DNA from: an uncultured Flavobacteriales bacterium
GTDB lineage: Bacteria; Bacteroidota; Bacteroidia; Flavobacteriales_D; Crocinitomicaceae
NCBI GenBank assembly: GCA_937876195.1
Contig: CALEIK010000015.1
Location: 71,885 to 135,884, forward strand
DNA: 64,000 bases
Direction of reading: 5' to 3'
Shown here one piece after another: positions 44,166-51,468 of the stretch. The notes beneath the pieces are model-generated. The model was not told the origin of the DNA and did no database searches. It saw nothing but the letters and a program-made list of their open reading frames with translations. Positions within the stretch are counted from its first letter, which is position 1. Each line of letters opens with the position of its first letter. Both the position numbers and the translations under genes were made by a program.

Positions 44166-44580
44166 CCAGAAATTGAAGGAATTAAAGGTAGACGGTAAGA
44201 AGCTTTCGCCAGTTTTACCAGAAGATGTTAAGAATTATTTGATTGACATCGATGGGACGATTTGTGATGATATTCCAAACGAAGAACCAGAGCGAATGGC
44301 AACAGCAGCGTTGTATCCAGACGCGCTGGTTACTATCAATAAATGGTACGATGAAGGACATATTATTACATTTTTCACCTCACGCGTTGAAGAGCATCGC
44401 CAAGTGACGGAAAAATGGTTGAAGAAGCACGGATTTTTGTACCATGGGTTGTTGATGGGGAAACCGAGAGGCGGAAATTACCATTGGATCGATAATCACA
44501 TTGTAAGAGCAACAAGATATGACGGTACTTTTTCGGATTTAGTAGAGGAAAAGGCAAATATTCAAGTATTTAAGAAATAA
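44155..44580 (+). CDS. HAD-superfamily small phosphatase
   Basis: A 141-residue minimal HAD-like hydrolase. Motif I is LIDIDGTICDD (nucleophile and acid Asp), motif II the Thr/Ser of ITFFTSRVEE, and motif IV a single Asp in WIDNH. There is no cap domain, so it probably acts on a macromolecule or phospho-sugar. It lies between the two subunits of an Fe-S oxidoreductase, overlapping the first by 11 nt and ending 3 nt before the second, so it belongs to the same transcript. Homologues are sometimes labelled phosphoheptose isomerase, which the sequence does not support. Confidence 0.82.
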   Translation: MKTDQKLKELKVDGKKLSPVLPEDVKNYLIDIDGTICDDIPNEEPERMATAALYPDALVTINKWYDEGHIITFFTSRVEEHRQVTEKWLKKHGFLYHGLLMGKPRGGNYHWIDNHIVRATRYDGTFSDLVEEKANIQVFKK

Positions 44581-44583
44581 GTT

Positions 44584-45372
44584 ATGAGTTTGACTGTACC
44601 AACAATGGCCGAGATGATGGCAAAAGGAGAGTCACCCGAAATTTTGTTTTGGGTTGGGTGCTCTGGAAGTTTTGATGATCGCGCAAAGAAGATCACAAAA
44701 GCGTTGGTGAAAATATTGAACAGTTGCAACGTGAATTTCGCAGTGCTAGGAGCAGAGGAGAGCTGTACAGGTGATCCAGCAAAACGCGCAGGAAATGAAT
44801 TCACCTTTCAGATGCAAGCAATGATGAATATTCAGGTGTTGGATGGTTACGAAGTAAAGAAAATCGTTACTGCTTGTCCGCATTGCTTTAATACCTTGAA
44901 GAATGAATATCCTGAACTTGGTGGGAATTACGAAGTTGTTCACCACACTCAATTGATTCAGGAGTTAATCAATCAAGGGAAACTCATCTTGAAGGAAGGA
45001 GGAACGTTTAAAGGAAAGAAAATCACCTTTCATGATCCCTGTTACTTAGGTCGTGCAAATGATGTGTATGAAGCGCCACGTGCATTGATTGAAAAGCTTG
45101 ATAGTGAACTTGTTGAAATGAAACGTTGCAAGACGAATGGATTGTGTTGCGGTGCCGGTGGTGCACAAATGTTCAAAGAAGCTGAAAAAGGCAACAAAGA
45201 AATCAATATCGAACGTACCGAAGAAGCATTGGCGTTACAACCAGATATCATCGCGACGGGTTGTCCTTTCTGTAATACTATGATGACCGATGGCGTGAAG
45301 AATTTTGAAAAAGAAGCAGAAGTCCAAGTGTTGGACGTTGCAGAATTAATAGCCACAGCGGCAGATTTATAA
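44584..45372 (+). CDS. CCG-domain Fe-S protein (heterodisulfide reductase B-like)
   Basis: A 262-residue cytoplasmic protein with two cysteine-rich CCG domains. The first has VGCSGSFDDRAKK with CTGDPAKRAG and ACPHCFNTL; the second has CCGAGGAQMFKEAEKG with ATGCPFCNTMM. These bind Fe-S clusters in HdrB, GlpC and LldE. Together with the membrane subunit at 42852-44165 it would form a quinone-linked oxidoreductase. The next gene begins 1 nt later. Confidence 0.9.
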   Translation: MSLTVPTMAEMMAKGESPEILFWVGCSGSFDDRAKKITKALVKILNSCNVNFAVLGAEESCTGDPAKRAGNEFTFQMQAMMNIQVLDGYEVKKIVTACPHCFNTLKNEYPELGGNYEVVHHTQLIQELINQGKLILKEGGTFKGKKITFHDPCYLGRANDVYEAPRALIEKLDSELVEMKRCKTNGLCCGAGGAQMFKEAEKGNKEINIERTEEALALQPDIIATGCPFCNTMMTDGVKNFEKEAEVQVLDVAELIATAADL

Positions 45373-45373
45373 T

Positions 45374-45826
45374 ATGTTATTTCCAGAGTTAAGCGCATCC
45401 AGCAAAGTTTGGGTGTATACAGCCGACCGTATTTTAAGTGATGAGGAAGCAGCGCTTCTTCAAAACGAAGCCGATGCTTTTGTTTTGAATTGGGCGGCAC
45501 ACGGAACAGGGTTGACTGCGCGAGGAAAGGTGATTGAAAATCGATTTTTGGTGCTTGTGGCAGATGAAACGCAGGTCAACGCATCTGGTTGCTCTATCGA
45601 TAGCTCAGTTAAATTTGTCAAATCCATGGGAGAGAAATTGAGTGTTGATTTCTTTAATCGCATGCAAATGGTCATTCAAAATGACGACCAGCTAAAATAT
45701 GTGCACGTTTCTGAGTTAAAGAATTATGCAGATTGGGACGTCTACAATCCGATGATTACCACCTTGAATGAGTTGAGATCTGTTTGGCGAATAAATGTCG
45801 CTGAAAGTCCCTTTATTTCCCTTTAG
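45374..45826 (+). CDS. Conserved Bacteroidota protein of unknown function
   Basis: A 150-residue soluble protein. VWVYTADRILSDEEA, the central NWAAHGTGLTARG and ADETQVNASGCSIDSSVKF are strongly conserved-looking and recall a family often named 'ABC transporter ATPase' in databases. It has no Walker A, Walker B or signature motif, so that name is wrong. The ASGCSIDSS segment is the best candidate for an active or binding site. It is the last gene of the amidase-MCE-FeS cluster and overlaps the convergent gene by 14 nt. Confidence 0.82.
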   Translation: MLFPELSASSKVWVYTADRILSDEEAALLQNEADAFVLNWAAHGTGLTARGKVIENRFLVLVADETQVNASGCSIDSSVKFVKSMGEKLSVDFFNRMQMVIQNDDQLKYVHVSELKNYADWDVYNPMITTLNELRSVWRINVAESPFISL

Positions 45827-46811
45827 AGGATTTCGTTTTAATTCTGAATCCTGTTGTGATCCGAATATTGTAATACGTTTGGTTGTAGGTTAAATCTTGA
45901 ATTTTAGCCGATTTAATGTCAAAATCAGAAGACAGCAGTAAGAAATATTTAGGTTTCGAATAACCGACCATCAACCTAAAATCAATTCGAGGAGCAACTC
46001 CCAGAAAGCTACGTGTACTGCCAAGATGTGTGTAGTATTTTGATTGAATCACACCTCCAAGCCCTCCGAAAATAGCAAATTGCCAGTTTCCAATTCGGTT
46101 GGCGTAGGCATATCCAGGAATAAAGCCCATATCCAATGCTCCCACAGAACTCGCATTCGTACGGTCGCTGGAATCAGCCAATTCTACGGGGACAAGTGAG
46201 CCTTCACTTTCATTTATAATCCCGAAAAAGTTAAGTGAACTCTTGAAATACCATGTCTGTGCGGAACCCGTGTAATGTCCAACTTTCCCCATGGCTGCTT
46301 GGAAATTGAATGTTTTTGATTTGAAATAATAAACATTCGCAGAAACACTGACAGAGCTCGTTTTTGATCTAAATTGATGAGGCGTGCCACTTCCTAGTGA
46401 ATCATTCCATTTATAGGCGTCTTTGATGGTAAAACCTTTGTAGTTTCGGAATTCAATGGTGCTGTACGTTTGCTTGATATTGAACCGTATCCCTAAGTCG
46501 AAGTATTTGGTTTCGCTGTATTTCTTGGTCGATTTCAGATTTACAGGAAGTGCAAAACCCAATCGAAAGGAGAACCACTTGTAGGCGAGACCTAGTCCCA
46601 ATACAAGTTTGGGATTGTTCTTGAATTTAATTTTTTCAACTCCTAAGTTATAATTGTCCGAGAGACTGAATGGCGCTGAATAGAATCCTAAATCGGTGGC
46701 TAAAATAACGTCACCCTTGAACATACGAAATGGAAGCGAATCATTGCTTTGAGTGAACACGGTTTGACTTGTGAGCAATGCAAAAAGCGCTATATGTATT
46801 ATTGATTTCAA
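45813..46811 (-). CDS. DUF4421-like outer-membrane barrel protein
   Basis: A 332-residue exported protein with a signal peptide (ending QTVFTQ) and an alternating beta-strand pattern with aromatic strand ends throughout (LVLGLGLAYKWFSFRLGFAL, YFDLGIRF, YKGFTIKDAY), ending in a barrel-like strand ITTGFRIKT. It resembles the DUF4421 family of Bacteroidota. A TTG at 46811 is preferred over one at 46838 because a consensus -7 box (46817-46824) lies between them. Function unknown. Confidence 0.75.
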   Translation of the reverse strand: MKSIIHIALFALLTSQTVFTQSNDSLPFRMFKGDVILATDLGFYSAPFSLSDNYNLGVEKIKFKNNPKLVLGLGLAYKWFSFRLGFALPVNLKSTKKYSETKYFDLGIRFNIKQTYSTIEFRNYKGFTIKDAYKWNDSLGSGTPHQFRSKTSSVSVSANVYYFKSKTFNFQAAMGKVGHYTGSAQTWYFKSSLNFFGIINESEGSLVPVELADSSDRTNASSVGALDMGFIPGYAYANRIGNWQFAIFGGLGGVIQSKYYTHLGSTRSFLGVAPRIDFRLMVGYSKPKYFLLLSSDFDIKSAKIQDLTYNQTYYNIRITTGFRIKTKSSKGK

Positions 46812-46816
46812 CGCTG

Positions 46817-46824
46817 CAAAAATA
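46817..46824 (-). promoter_or_regulatory. -7 box TATTTTTG for the DUF4421-like gene
   Basis: Exact TAnnTTTG on the minus strand, ending 5 nt before a TTG codon at 46811. It predicts a leaderless transcript starting at that TTG. Confidence 0.5.
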
Positions 46825-46905
46825 CGTATAAGTTCCAAGGATTACAATTGAAAGCAAATTGAATAAAAGCAGCCTTTCTTCGAAAAATAATCTAATTTGA
46901 ATGTT

Positions 46906-46913
46906 TACATTTG
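46906..46913 (+). promoter_or_regulatory. -7 box TACATTTG for the methyltransferase gene
   Basis: Exact TAnnTTTG, 17 nt before the ATG at 46931. It rules out the in-frame ATG at 46901. Confidence 0.6.
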
Positions 46914-46930
46914 TCTCAGAAATTTTTTGG

Positions 46931-47701
46931 ATGAAGAAACTGTATAAATTTTTATTAAACAAATTACCTCGGCCACTTTTAATTCGATTGAGTTACCCAT
47001 TTAAACTCGTTGCCCCTTTATTGTTTAAAGGAAATAAAGTAGAGTGTCCTGTTTGTGAGAAGAGCTTTTCAAAATTTTTATCCTACGGTTCAGATGTTGT
47101 TCATCGAGAAAATGTGTTGTGTCCATACGATCTAACACTGGAGCGTCATCGCTTGATGTGGTTGTATTTAAAAGAACATTCTAATTTCTTTTCAGCGAAG
47201 CATTTAGATGTATTGCACATCGCGCCAGAGCAATGTTTTCACAAGCGATTCAAGCAACAAGCCAATCTCAATTATTTGACAGGAGATTTAGTCTCACCCA
47301 TTGCTGACATGCACTTTGATTTACATAGCATTCCTTTAGAAGACAATCGTTTTGACGTTGTTTTCTGCAATCACGTATTGGAACATGTAGACGATGCTAT
47401 GCAATGTATGCGCGAGTTATACCGCGTTATGAAACCTGGAGGTTGGGGGATTATGCAGGTACCTCAAGATTACGATCGAGAAGTGACGTATGAAGATCCA
47501 TCCATTGTAACGCCAGAAGATCGTGAAAAGCATTATTGGCAAAAGGACCATGTTCGCTTGTTTGGGAACGATTATCCGCAATGGTTAGAAAAAGCTGGAT
47601 TCAAGGTAGAACTTTTCAATAAGGAAGCATATTATTCTCCAGAAATCATTGCGCGCTATCGTTTAATGGTCTCCGAAAAGCTGTATATTGTATCAAAATA
47701 G
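46931..47701 (+). CDS. Class I SAM-dependent methyltransferase
   Basis: A 256-residue protein. An N-terminal segment contains a Cys pair (VECPVCEKSFSKF). The methyltransferase domain (about 90-190) has VLHIAPEQCF, where motif I is atypical, then FDVVFCNHVLEHVDDAMQCM and MKPGGWGIMQVP, classic Methyltransf_11 blocks. Similar proteins modify sugars or cell-wall precursors, but the acceptor here is unknown. It is a single gene flanked by a convergent end and its own promoter. Confidence 0.87.
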   Translation: MKKLYKFLLNKLPRPLLIRLSYPFKLVAPLLFKGNKVECPVCEKSFSKFLSYGSDVVHRENVLCPYDLTLERHRLMWLYLKEHSNFFSAKHLDVLHIAPEQCFHKRFKQQANLNYLTGDLVSPIADMHFDLHSIPLEDNRFDVVFCNHVLEHVDDAMQCMRELYRVMKPGGWGIMQVPQDYDREVTYEDPSIVTPEDREKHYWQKDHVRLFGNDYPQWLEKAGFKVELFNKEAYYSPEIIARYRLMVSEKLYIVSK

Positions 47702-47741
47702 GAGTGTACACAGAAATGTGACTTTTTATGATTGACCGATA

Positions 47742-48722
47742 ATGAACTTTCCATTTCCTACATTGTTGTTATTCATTGCATCAACTGTATTGTTGATTGG
47801 GTGTGAATTCTCTGATGAGGAAAAGATTTCACCACTGGGAAAGGTGGAGCATCCCCAAGACAATCCATATTCTGATGAAAAGGCGGTACTAGGGAAGCGC
47901 CTTTTCTTTGATGAGCGGATGTCGTTGGATAATTCTGTTTCATGCGCCAGTTGTCACATTCCAGAAAAAGCATTCACCGATGGACGGGCGCTTTCCGAAG
48001 GAGTTGGCGGTAAAAAGGCGTTTCGAAATGCACCAACGCTGTACAACGTTGGCTTTGCACCTACATTTATGTTCGATGCCCATGTCTCCACGCTGGAGCA
48101 ACAGGCGCTCGTACCCATTCATGACACTAATGAAATGTCGTCCAACTTGAAAGGCATCATCGATAAACTCTCCAAGGACAACTATTATGTGGATGCTGCA
48201 CGGAAACTATTCAATCGTGAATTGGACCCCTGGGTAATCACACGGAGCTTAGCCACGTTTCAGAGGACGTTGATTTCAGACAATTCAGGGTTTGACCACT
48301 ATTTTTACGACAAGGATGAGAATGCTATTTCTGCGGAAGCAAAAAAGGGTTGGAAACTATTCTCAGAAAAACTGTATTGCATTGAATGTCACGCGCCTCC
48401 ATACTTTACCAATTTCCAAGCAGAGAACAATGGTCTGTATTCCGATTACGGAAATGATCCTGGGCGTTTTAGAATCCATGGCGACTCCAGTGATATTGGG
48501 AAGTTCAAGGTCCCCACGCTCCGTAATATCGAATTGACAGCTCCCTACATGCACGATGGATCACTGAAGTCATTGTCTGAGGTAATTGAGCATTATAGTA
48601 GAGGAGGGGCAGAGCACGTGAATAAATCACCCATAATTAAACCATTCGCCTTAAATACTCAAGAAAAAAATGCTCTGGTCGAATTTCTGCGTACGCTGAC
48701 CGATAATAATTTTAGCGAGTAG
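47742..48722 (+). CDS. Di-haem cytochrome c peroxidase lipoprotein (CcpA/MauG family)
   Basis: A 326-residue periplasmic lipoprotein (lipobox LLIGCEF, Cys21) with two CxxCH haem-binding motifs, SCASCHIPEKAF and CIECHAPPYF. ALVPIHDTNEM and the C-terminal LRNIELTAPYMHDGSLKSL match bacterial di-haem peroxidases, which reduce hydrogen peroxide with electrons from cytochrome c. MauG-like oxidative roles cannot be excluded. The gene stands alone; a near-perfect palindrome (48730-48751) follows it. Confidence 0.93.
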   Translation: MNFPFPTLLLFIASTVLLIGCEFSDEEKISPLGKVEHPQDNPYSDEKAVLGKRLFFDERMSLDNSVSCASCHIPEKAFTDGRALSEGVGGKKAFRNAPTLYNVGFAPTFMFDAHVSTLEQQALVPIHDTNEMSSNLKGIIDKLSKDNYYVDAARKLFNRELDPWVITRSLATFQRTLISDNSGFDHYFYDKDENAISAEAKKGWKLFSEKLYCIECHAPPYFTNFQAENNGLYSDYGNDPGRFRIHGDSSDIGKFKVPTLRNIELTAPYMHDGSLKSLSEVIEHYSRGGAEHVNKSPIIKPFALNTQEKNALVEFLRTLTDNNFSE

Positions 48723-48729
48723 AATTCTG

Positions 48730-48751
48730 CTGTAATATAGCTATAATACAG
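48730..48751. repeat. Near-perfect 22-bp palindrome after the peroxidase gene
   Basis: CTGTAATATAGCTATAATACAG is self-complementary at 20 of 22 positions and lies 8 nt past the peroxidase stop. There is no U-run, so an operator or weak 3' hairpin is as likely as a terminator. Confidence 0.5.
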
Positions 48752-48810
48752 TGGTTTGTTGAATTTTCCGTTTGGGTAACTCACCAATTTTTTGTACTAT
48801 TAATGATGCA

Positions 48811-48827
48811 TGCATAATATTTATGCA
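48811..48827. repeat. Small hairpin upstream of the ECF sigma gene
   Basis: Perfect 7-bp arms TGCATAA / TTATGCA around TAT, about 100 nt before the sigma factor ATG. It could be an operator; no consensus -7 box was found in this gap, consistent with an alternative promoter. Confidence 0.35.
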
Positions 48828-48928
48828 AAATTAACGTTTAGAAATGTAACGAAATCAGTTTGCAACTGTTATGTACCTGAAAAGGACTGCAAGCTTTTTC
48901 GAAAAACTAGAAACTAAAACCAGAAACA

Positions 48929-49495
48929 ATGTCAGTGAACCCAGTTTATCACCAAACTAGTGATATTCTCCAAGAGGAGTTATCCTGGATTAGGAGTGCA
49001 AAGAAGGACCCGGAGCGTTTCGGTCCACTGTACAAGAAGTATCACGAACAGATATTTCGCTACGTTTATCAACGGATGGACGATGAAGATTTAGCATTTG
49101 ATGTGACATCTCAAGTATTTGTAAAGGCAATGAGTAATTTGCATAAATACGAATACAGAGGGGTGCCGTTTTCATCATGGCTGTACCGAATTGCTAAAAG
49201 TGAATTGTACCAAGCGTATAGAGACAGAAAAGCAAGGAAAACAGTAAGTGTAGAAAGCATGCATTTATTTGAAATGATAGAAGAATTTGAAGAAGACGAT
49301 TCTTCAAAGAACAAAAATAAATTGATTAAGTGCTTAGCGGAACTGAAAGAAGTGGATTTACAAATTATCGAAATGAGATACTTTGAAAGACGCTCTTACA
49401 GAGAGATAGGGGAAATAATGGAGGTCACTGAAAACAATGCAAAAGTAAAAGCTTTTAGAGCGATTGAACGATTGAAATTACTATTTATGAAATAA
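48929..49495 (+). CDS. ECF-type RNA polymerase sigma factor
   Basis: A 188-residue sigma-70-family factor with only regions 2 and 4. Region 2 (about 25-95) includes YHEQIFRYVYQRMDDEDLAF and PFSSWLYRIAKSELYQAYR. Region 4 (about 125-188) is a helix-turn-helix with FERRSYREIGEIMEVTENN. It directs polymerase to a stress or envelope regulon. It is followed after 9 nt by a single-pass membrane protein gene, the usual place for a regulator of the sigma factor. The preceding 206-nt gap lacks a housekeeping box, which would fit autoregulation. Confidence 0.93.
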   Translation: MSVNPVYHQTSDILQEELSWIRSAKKDPERFGPLYKKYHEQIFRYVYQRMDDEDLAFDVTSQVFVKAMSNLHKYEYRGVPFSSWLYRIAKSELYQAYRDRKARKTVSVESMHLFEMIEEFEEDDSSKNKNKLIKCLAELKEVDLQIIEMRYFERRSYREIGEIMEVTENNAKVKAFRAIERLKLLFMK

Positions 49496-49504
49496 CGTTA
49501 CCAC

Positions 49505-50278
49505 ATGAAAAAAATACAAACCCTAGTAGATCGTGAGTCGCTAGACTCCGACTATATAGCGTCAAAACAAGATTTTGAATCTGTATGTACTCAGGTTAAA
49601 CAACTAACCCCCACTTGGAAAACGCCGTGGTTTTATGGTCCCGTCGGACTTGCTACACTGGCCGTTTGCTTCTCAGTCGTGACGCTGAGTTCCAGCAATG
49701 TGTCTGCAAAACTCGATTCCGAAAAGGAAGTGCTTGTTGCAGCACCAACGCAAGAAGCGATCACCGAAAAAACCAGTGAGCAGCCCGAAAAGACTGCAGT
49801 TGCTGTAGTTCCCAGTACTTCTGTAGAGAAACAGATTCAACCTTCTGCGCCTTCTGTGAATGAAGATAGCGAAGAAATATATCAAGTGCCTGTTATAGAG
49901 ATTGTTGAGGAGAATTTTGCTCCAGCCATTGAGATAGTCGTTCCAGTAGTTGAAAAACGCACAGTTTCAAAAGACAATACGTATCCACACATTGCTGGAT
50001 ATTTCACAGGGGATCTGCCAGTTTCAATTTTATTTGATGCCGATGGAATTCAGCTGAGAGAAGGGATTGATATCGTTTCGTTTGATTTGAATTACTACAA
50101 TGGTAAAGGAAATGTCGTTGAATCGATTCGTGGTAATTTGATTCCAGAAAACTTGAAAACGATTATGGAAAATCACAACTTGGGAAGTATGCTCTTCATT
50201 ACCAACATCAAGGCGGTGGATGAGCAGAATCGATTGTTTGTTTTACCTGCGCTTAATTATAAATTGGTTAAAAAATAA
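49505..50278 (+). CDS. Single-pass membrane protein, candidate anti-sigma, with GldM-like C-terminus
   Basis: A 257-residue protein in three parts. A short cytoplasmic N-terminus (about 1-42) is followed by one membrane helix (about 45-63) and a Pro/Glu/Val-rich linker (about 70-155). The C-terminal domain (about 158-257) has AGYFTGDLPVSILF, DIVSFDLNYYNGKG and NLGSMLFITNIKAVDEQNRL. From memory that domain resembles the last domain of GldM (PF12080), part of the T9SS/gliding motor. Position right after an ECF sigma gene and topology suggest an anti-sigma factor, but no zinc-binding ZAS motif is seen. The assignment is tentative. Confidence 0.72.
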   Translation: MKKIQTLVDRESLDSDYIASKQDFESVCTQVKQLTPTWKTPWFYGPVGLATLAVCFSVVTLSSSNVSAKLDSEKEVLVAAPTQEAITEKTSEQPEKTAVAVVPSTSVEKQIQPSAPSVNEDSEEIYQVPVIEIVEENFAPAIEIVVPVVEKRTVSKDNTYPHIAGYFTGDLPVSILFDADGIQLREGIDIVSFDLNYYNGKGNVVESIRGNLIPENLKTIMENHNLGSMLFITNIKAVDEQNRLFVLPALNYKLVKK

Positions 50279-50349
50279 CCATCGAAATAATCATTGGGAA
50301 GTGCAATTAATTCATTAACAATCAATTTTTAATAAAAAAAGGTACTCGC

Positions 50350-50383
50350 TTTTTGGTGCATACGAAAACATTTCCTAATTTCG
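50350..50383 (+). promoter_or_regulatory. Promoter (-33 TTTTTGG, -7 TAATTTCG) for the DUF6089 gene
   Basis: -33 element at 50350-50356 and -7 element TAATTTCG (one mismatch from TAnnTTTG) at 50376-50383, separated by 20 nt as expected for Bacteroidota. The ATG at 50427 follows after 43 nt. Confidence 0.5.
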
Positions 50384-50426
50384 TACCTATAAATATTGGA
50401 TGATTCCATTTGTACTTGTATAAACT

Positions 50427-51380
50427 ATGAAATATTTATCTAACCTTGTTCTACTGATTGTAGCGTTTGTGTCTTATAATTCCTATGCTCAGCATACGAA
50501 TTTCAACACGCAAAGAAACTGGTCACTGAACAAGAAAGAAATAATGGCAGGTGTTGGAGCAACACAATTCCTAGGAGATCTTGGTGGTAGAAATCAAATT
50601 GGTACGGACTATAGTTTGGCCGATCTAGATTTGCCTTCAACAGGATACGGTGGGATGATTGGATTCCGTTACCGTTTTCACCCATATTGGGCAACAACTA
50701 CATCTTTAAATGTTGGATTGTTGAGAGGAGATGATTCTCAAACACAAGAGGTGATTCGTAATTCACGTAATTTGCATTTTAGAAGTATCATTATCGAACT
50801 TTCTCAACGTTTAGAGTTGATTCTGTTGGCAAACGAAAAATACGGAAACCGATACAACCTTAGAGGACACAGCACAAAAATGAGAGATAAAAACTTTCAA
50901 TTGTATGTGTTTGGTGGTGTTGGAATTGCCTACTTTAATCCAAAAGCAAAATACCAAGGCTCTTGGACAGCTCTACGTCCTTTGAATACAGAAGGTCAAG
51001 GTCTTACTGATGGAGCTGAAAAAGCAATGCCTATCACAGCAACAATTCCTGCTGGAGTTGGTTTCCGTGTAGGGATTAATAGAATGTGGAGAATTGGAAT
51101 TGAAGCAACCTACGTGAAAACCTTTTCTGATTACATTGACGACGTAAGTACAACGTATTACGATAGAGATTTGTTAGCTACTTATTACGGACAAGAATCA
51201 GCTTACCTATCTAATCCTAGTGTGGAGAACACAACGTGGTTTGGTGCTGGACAACAAAGAGGTGACAAACAAAAAGATGCATACTTCTACTTGAATTTAG
51301 TAGTAGCTAGAAATATTACGTACAAAGATTACGGAAAACAAAGAAGATCTTACAGATGGAAAGGACGTTACAAGTTCTAA
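50427..51380 (+). CDS. DUF6089 family outer-membrane beta-barrel protein
   Basis: A 317-residue exported protein. A signal peptide (ending NSYAQ) is followed by KKEIMAGVGATQFLGDLGG, the typical opening of the DUF6089 family, and amphipathic strands such as YGGMIGFRYRFHPYWATTTS and FYLNLVVARNITYKDYG. It is probably an abundant outer-membrane protein; function is unknown. Codon choice looks more restricted than in its neighbours (AGA for Arg), which fits high expression. A strong hairpin terminator follows. Confidence 0.83.
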   Translation: MKYLSNLVLLIVAFVSYNSYAQHTNFNTQRNWSLNKKEIMAGVGATQFLGDLGGRNQIGTDYSLADLDLPSTGYGGMIGFRYRFHPYWATTTSLNVGLLRGDDSQTQEVIRNSRNLHFRSIIIELSQRLELILLANEKYGNRYNLRGHSTKMRDKNFQLYVFGGVGIAYFNPKAKYQGSWTALRPLNTEGQGLTDGAEKAMPITATIPAGVGFRVGINRMWRIGIEATYVKTFSDYIDDVSTTYYDRDLLATYYGQESAYLSNPSVENTTWFGAGQQRGDKQKDAYFYLNLVVARNITYKDYGKQRRSYRWKGRYKF

Positions 51381-51410
51381 TCCAATTGTTAATATTTTCT
51401 TGAAAGAATT

Positions 51411-51438
51411 CAACGAGGTGGCTATGGCCACCTCGTTG
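51411..51438 (+). terminator. Strong hairpin after the DUF6089 gene
   Basis: Perfect 12-bp stem CAACGAGGTGGC / GCCACCTCGTTG with a 4-nt loop, 30 nt past the stop codon. The T-run is short (TCGTTT), but the stem is very stable. Confidence 0.75.
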
Positions 51439-51445
51439 TCGTTTA

Positions 51446-51453
51446 TACCTTTG
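51446..51453 (+). promoter_or_regulatory. -7 box TACCTTTG for pyrD
   Basis: Exact TAnnTTTG, 15 nt before the pyrD ATG. Confidence 0.6.
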
Positions 51454-51468
51454 TGAAAACGATATTCA

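Noticed and set aside
44155..44580. 'Phosphoheptose isomerase' label for this family
   Set aside because: The protein has HAD motifs (DIDGT, IDNH) and no SIS sugar-isomerase fold features.
45374..45826. 'ABC transporter ATPase' label for this family
   Set aside because: No Walker A, Walker B or ABC signature motif is present in the 150 residues.
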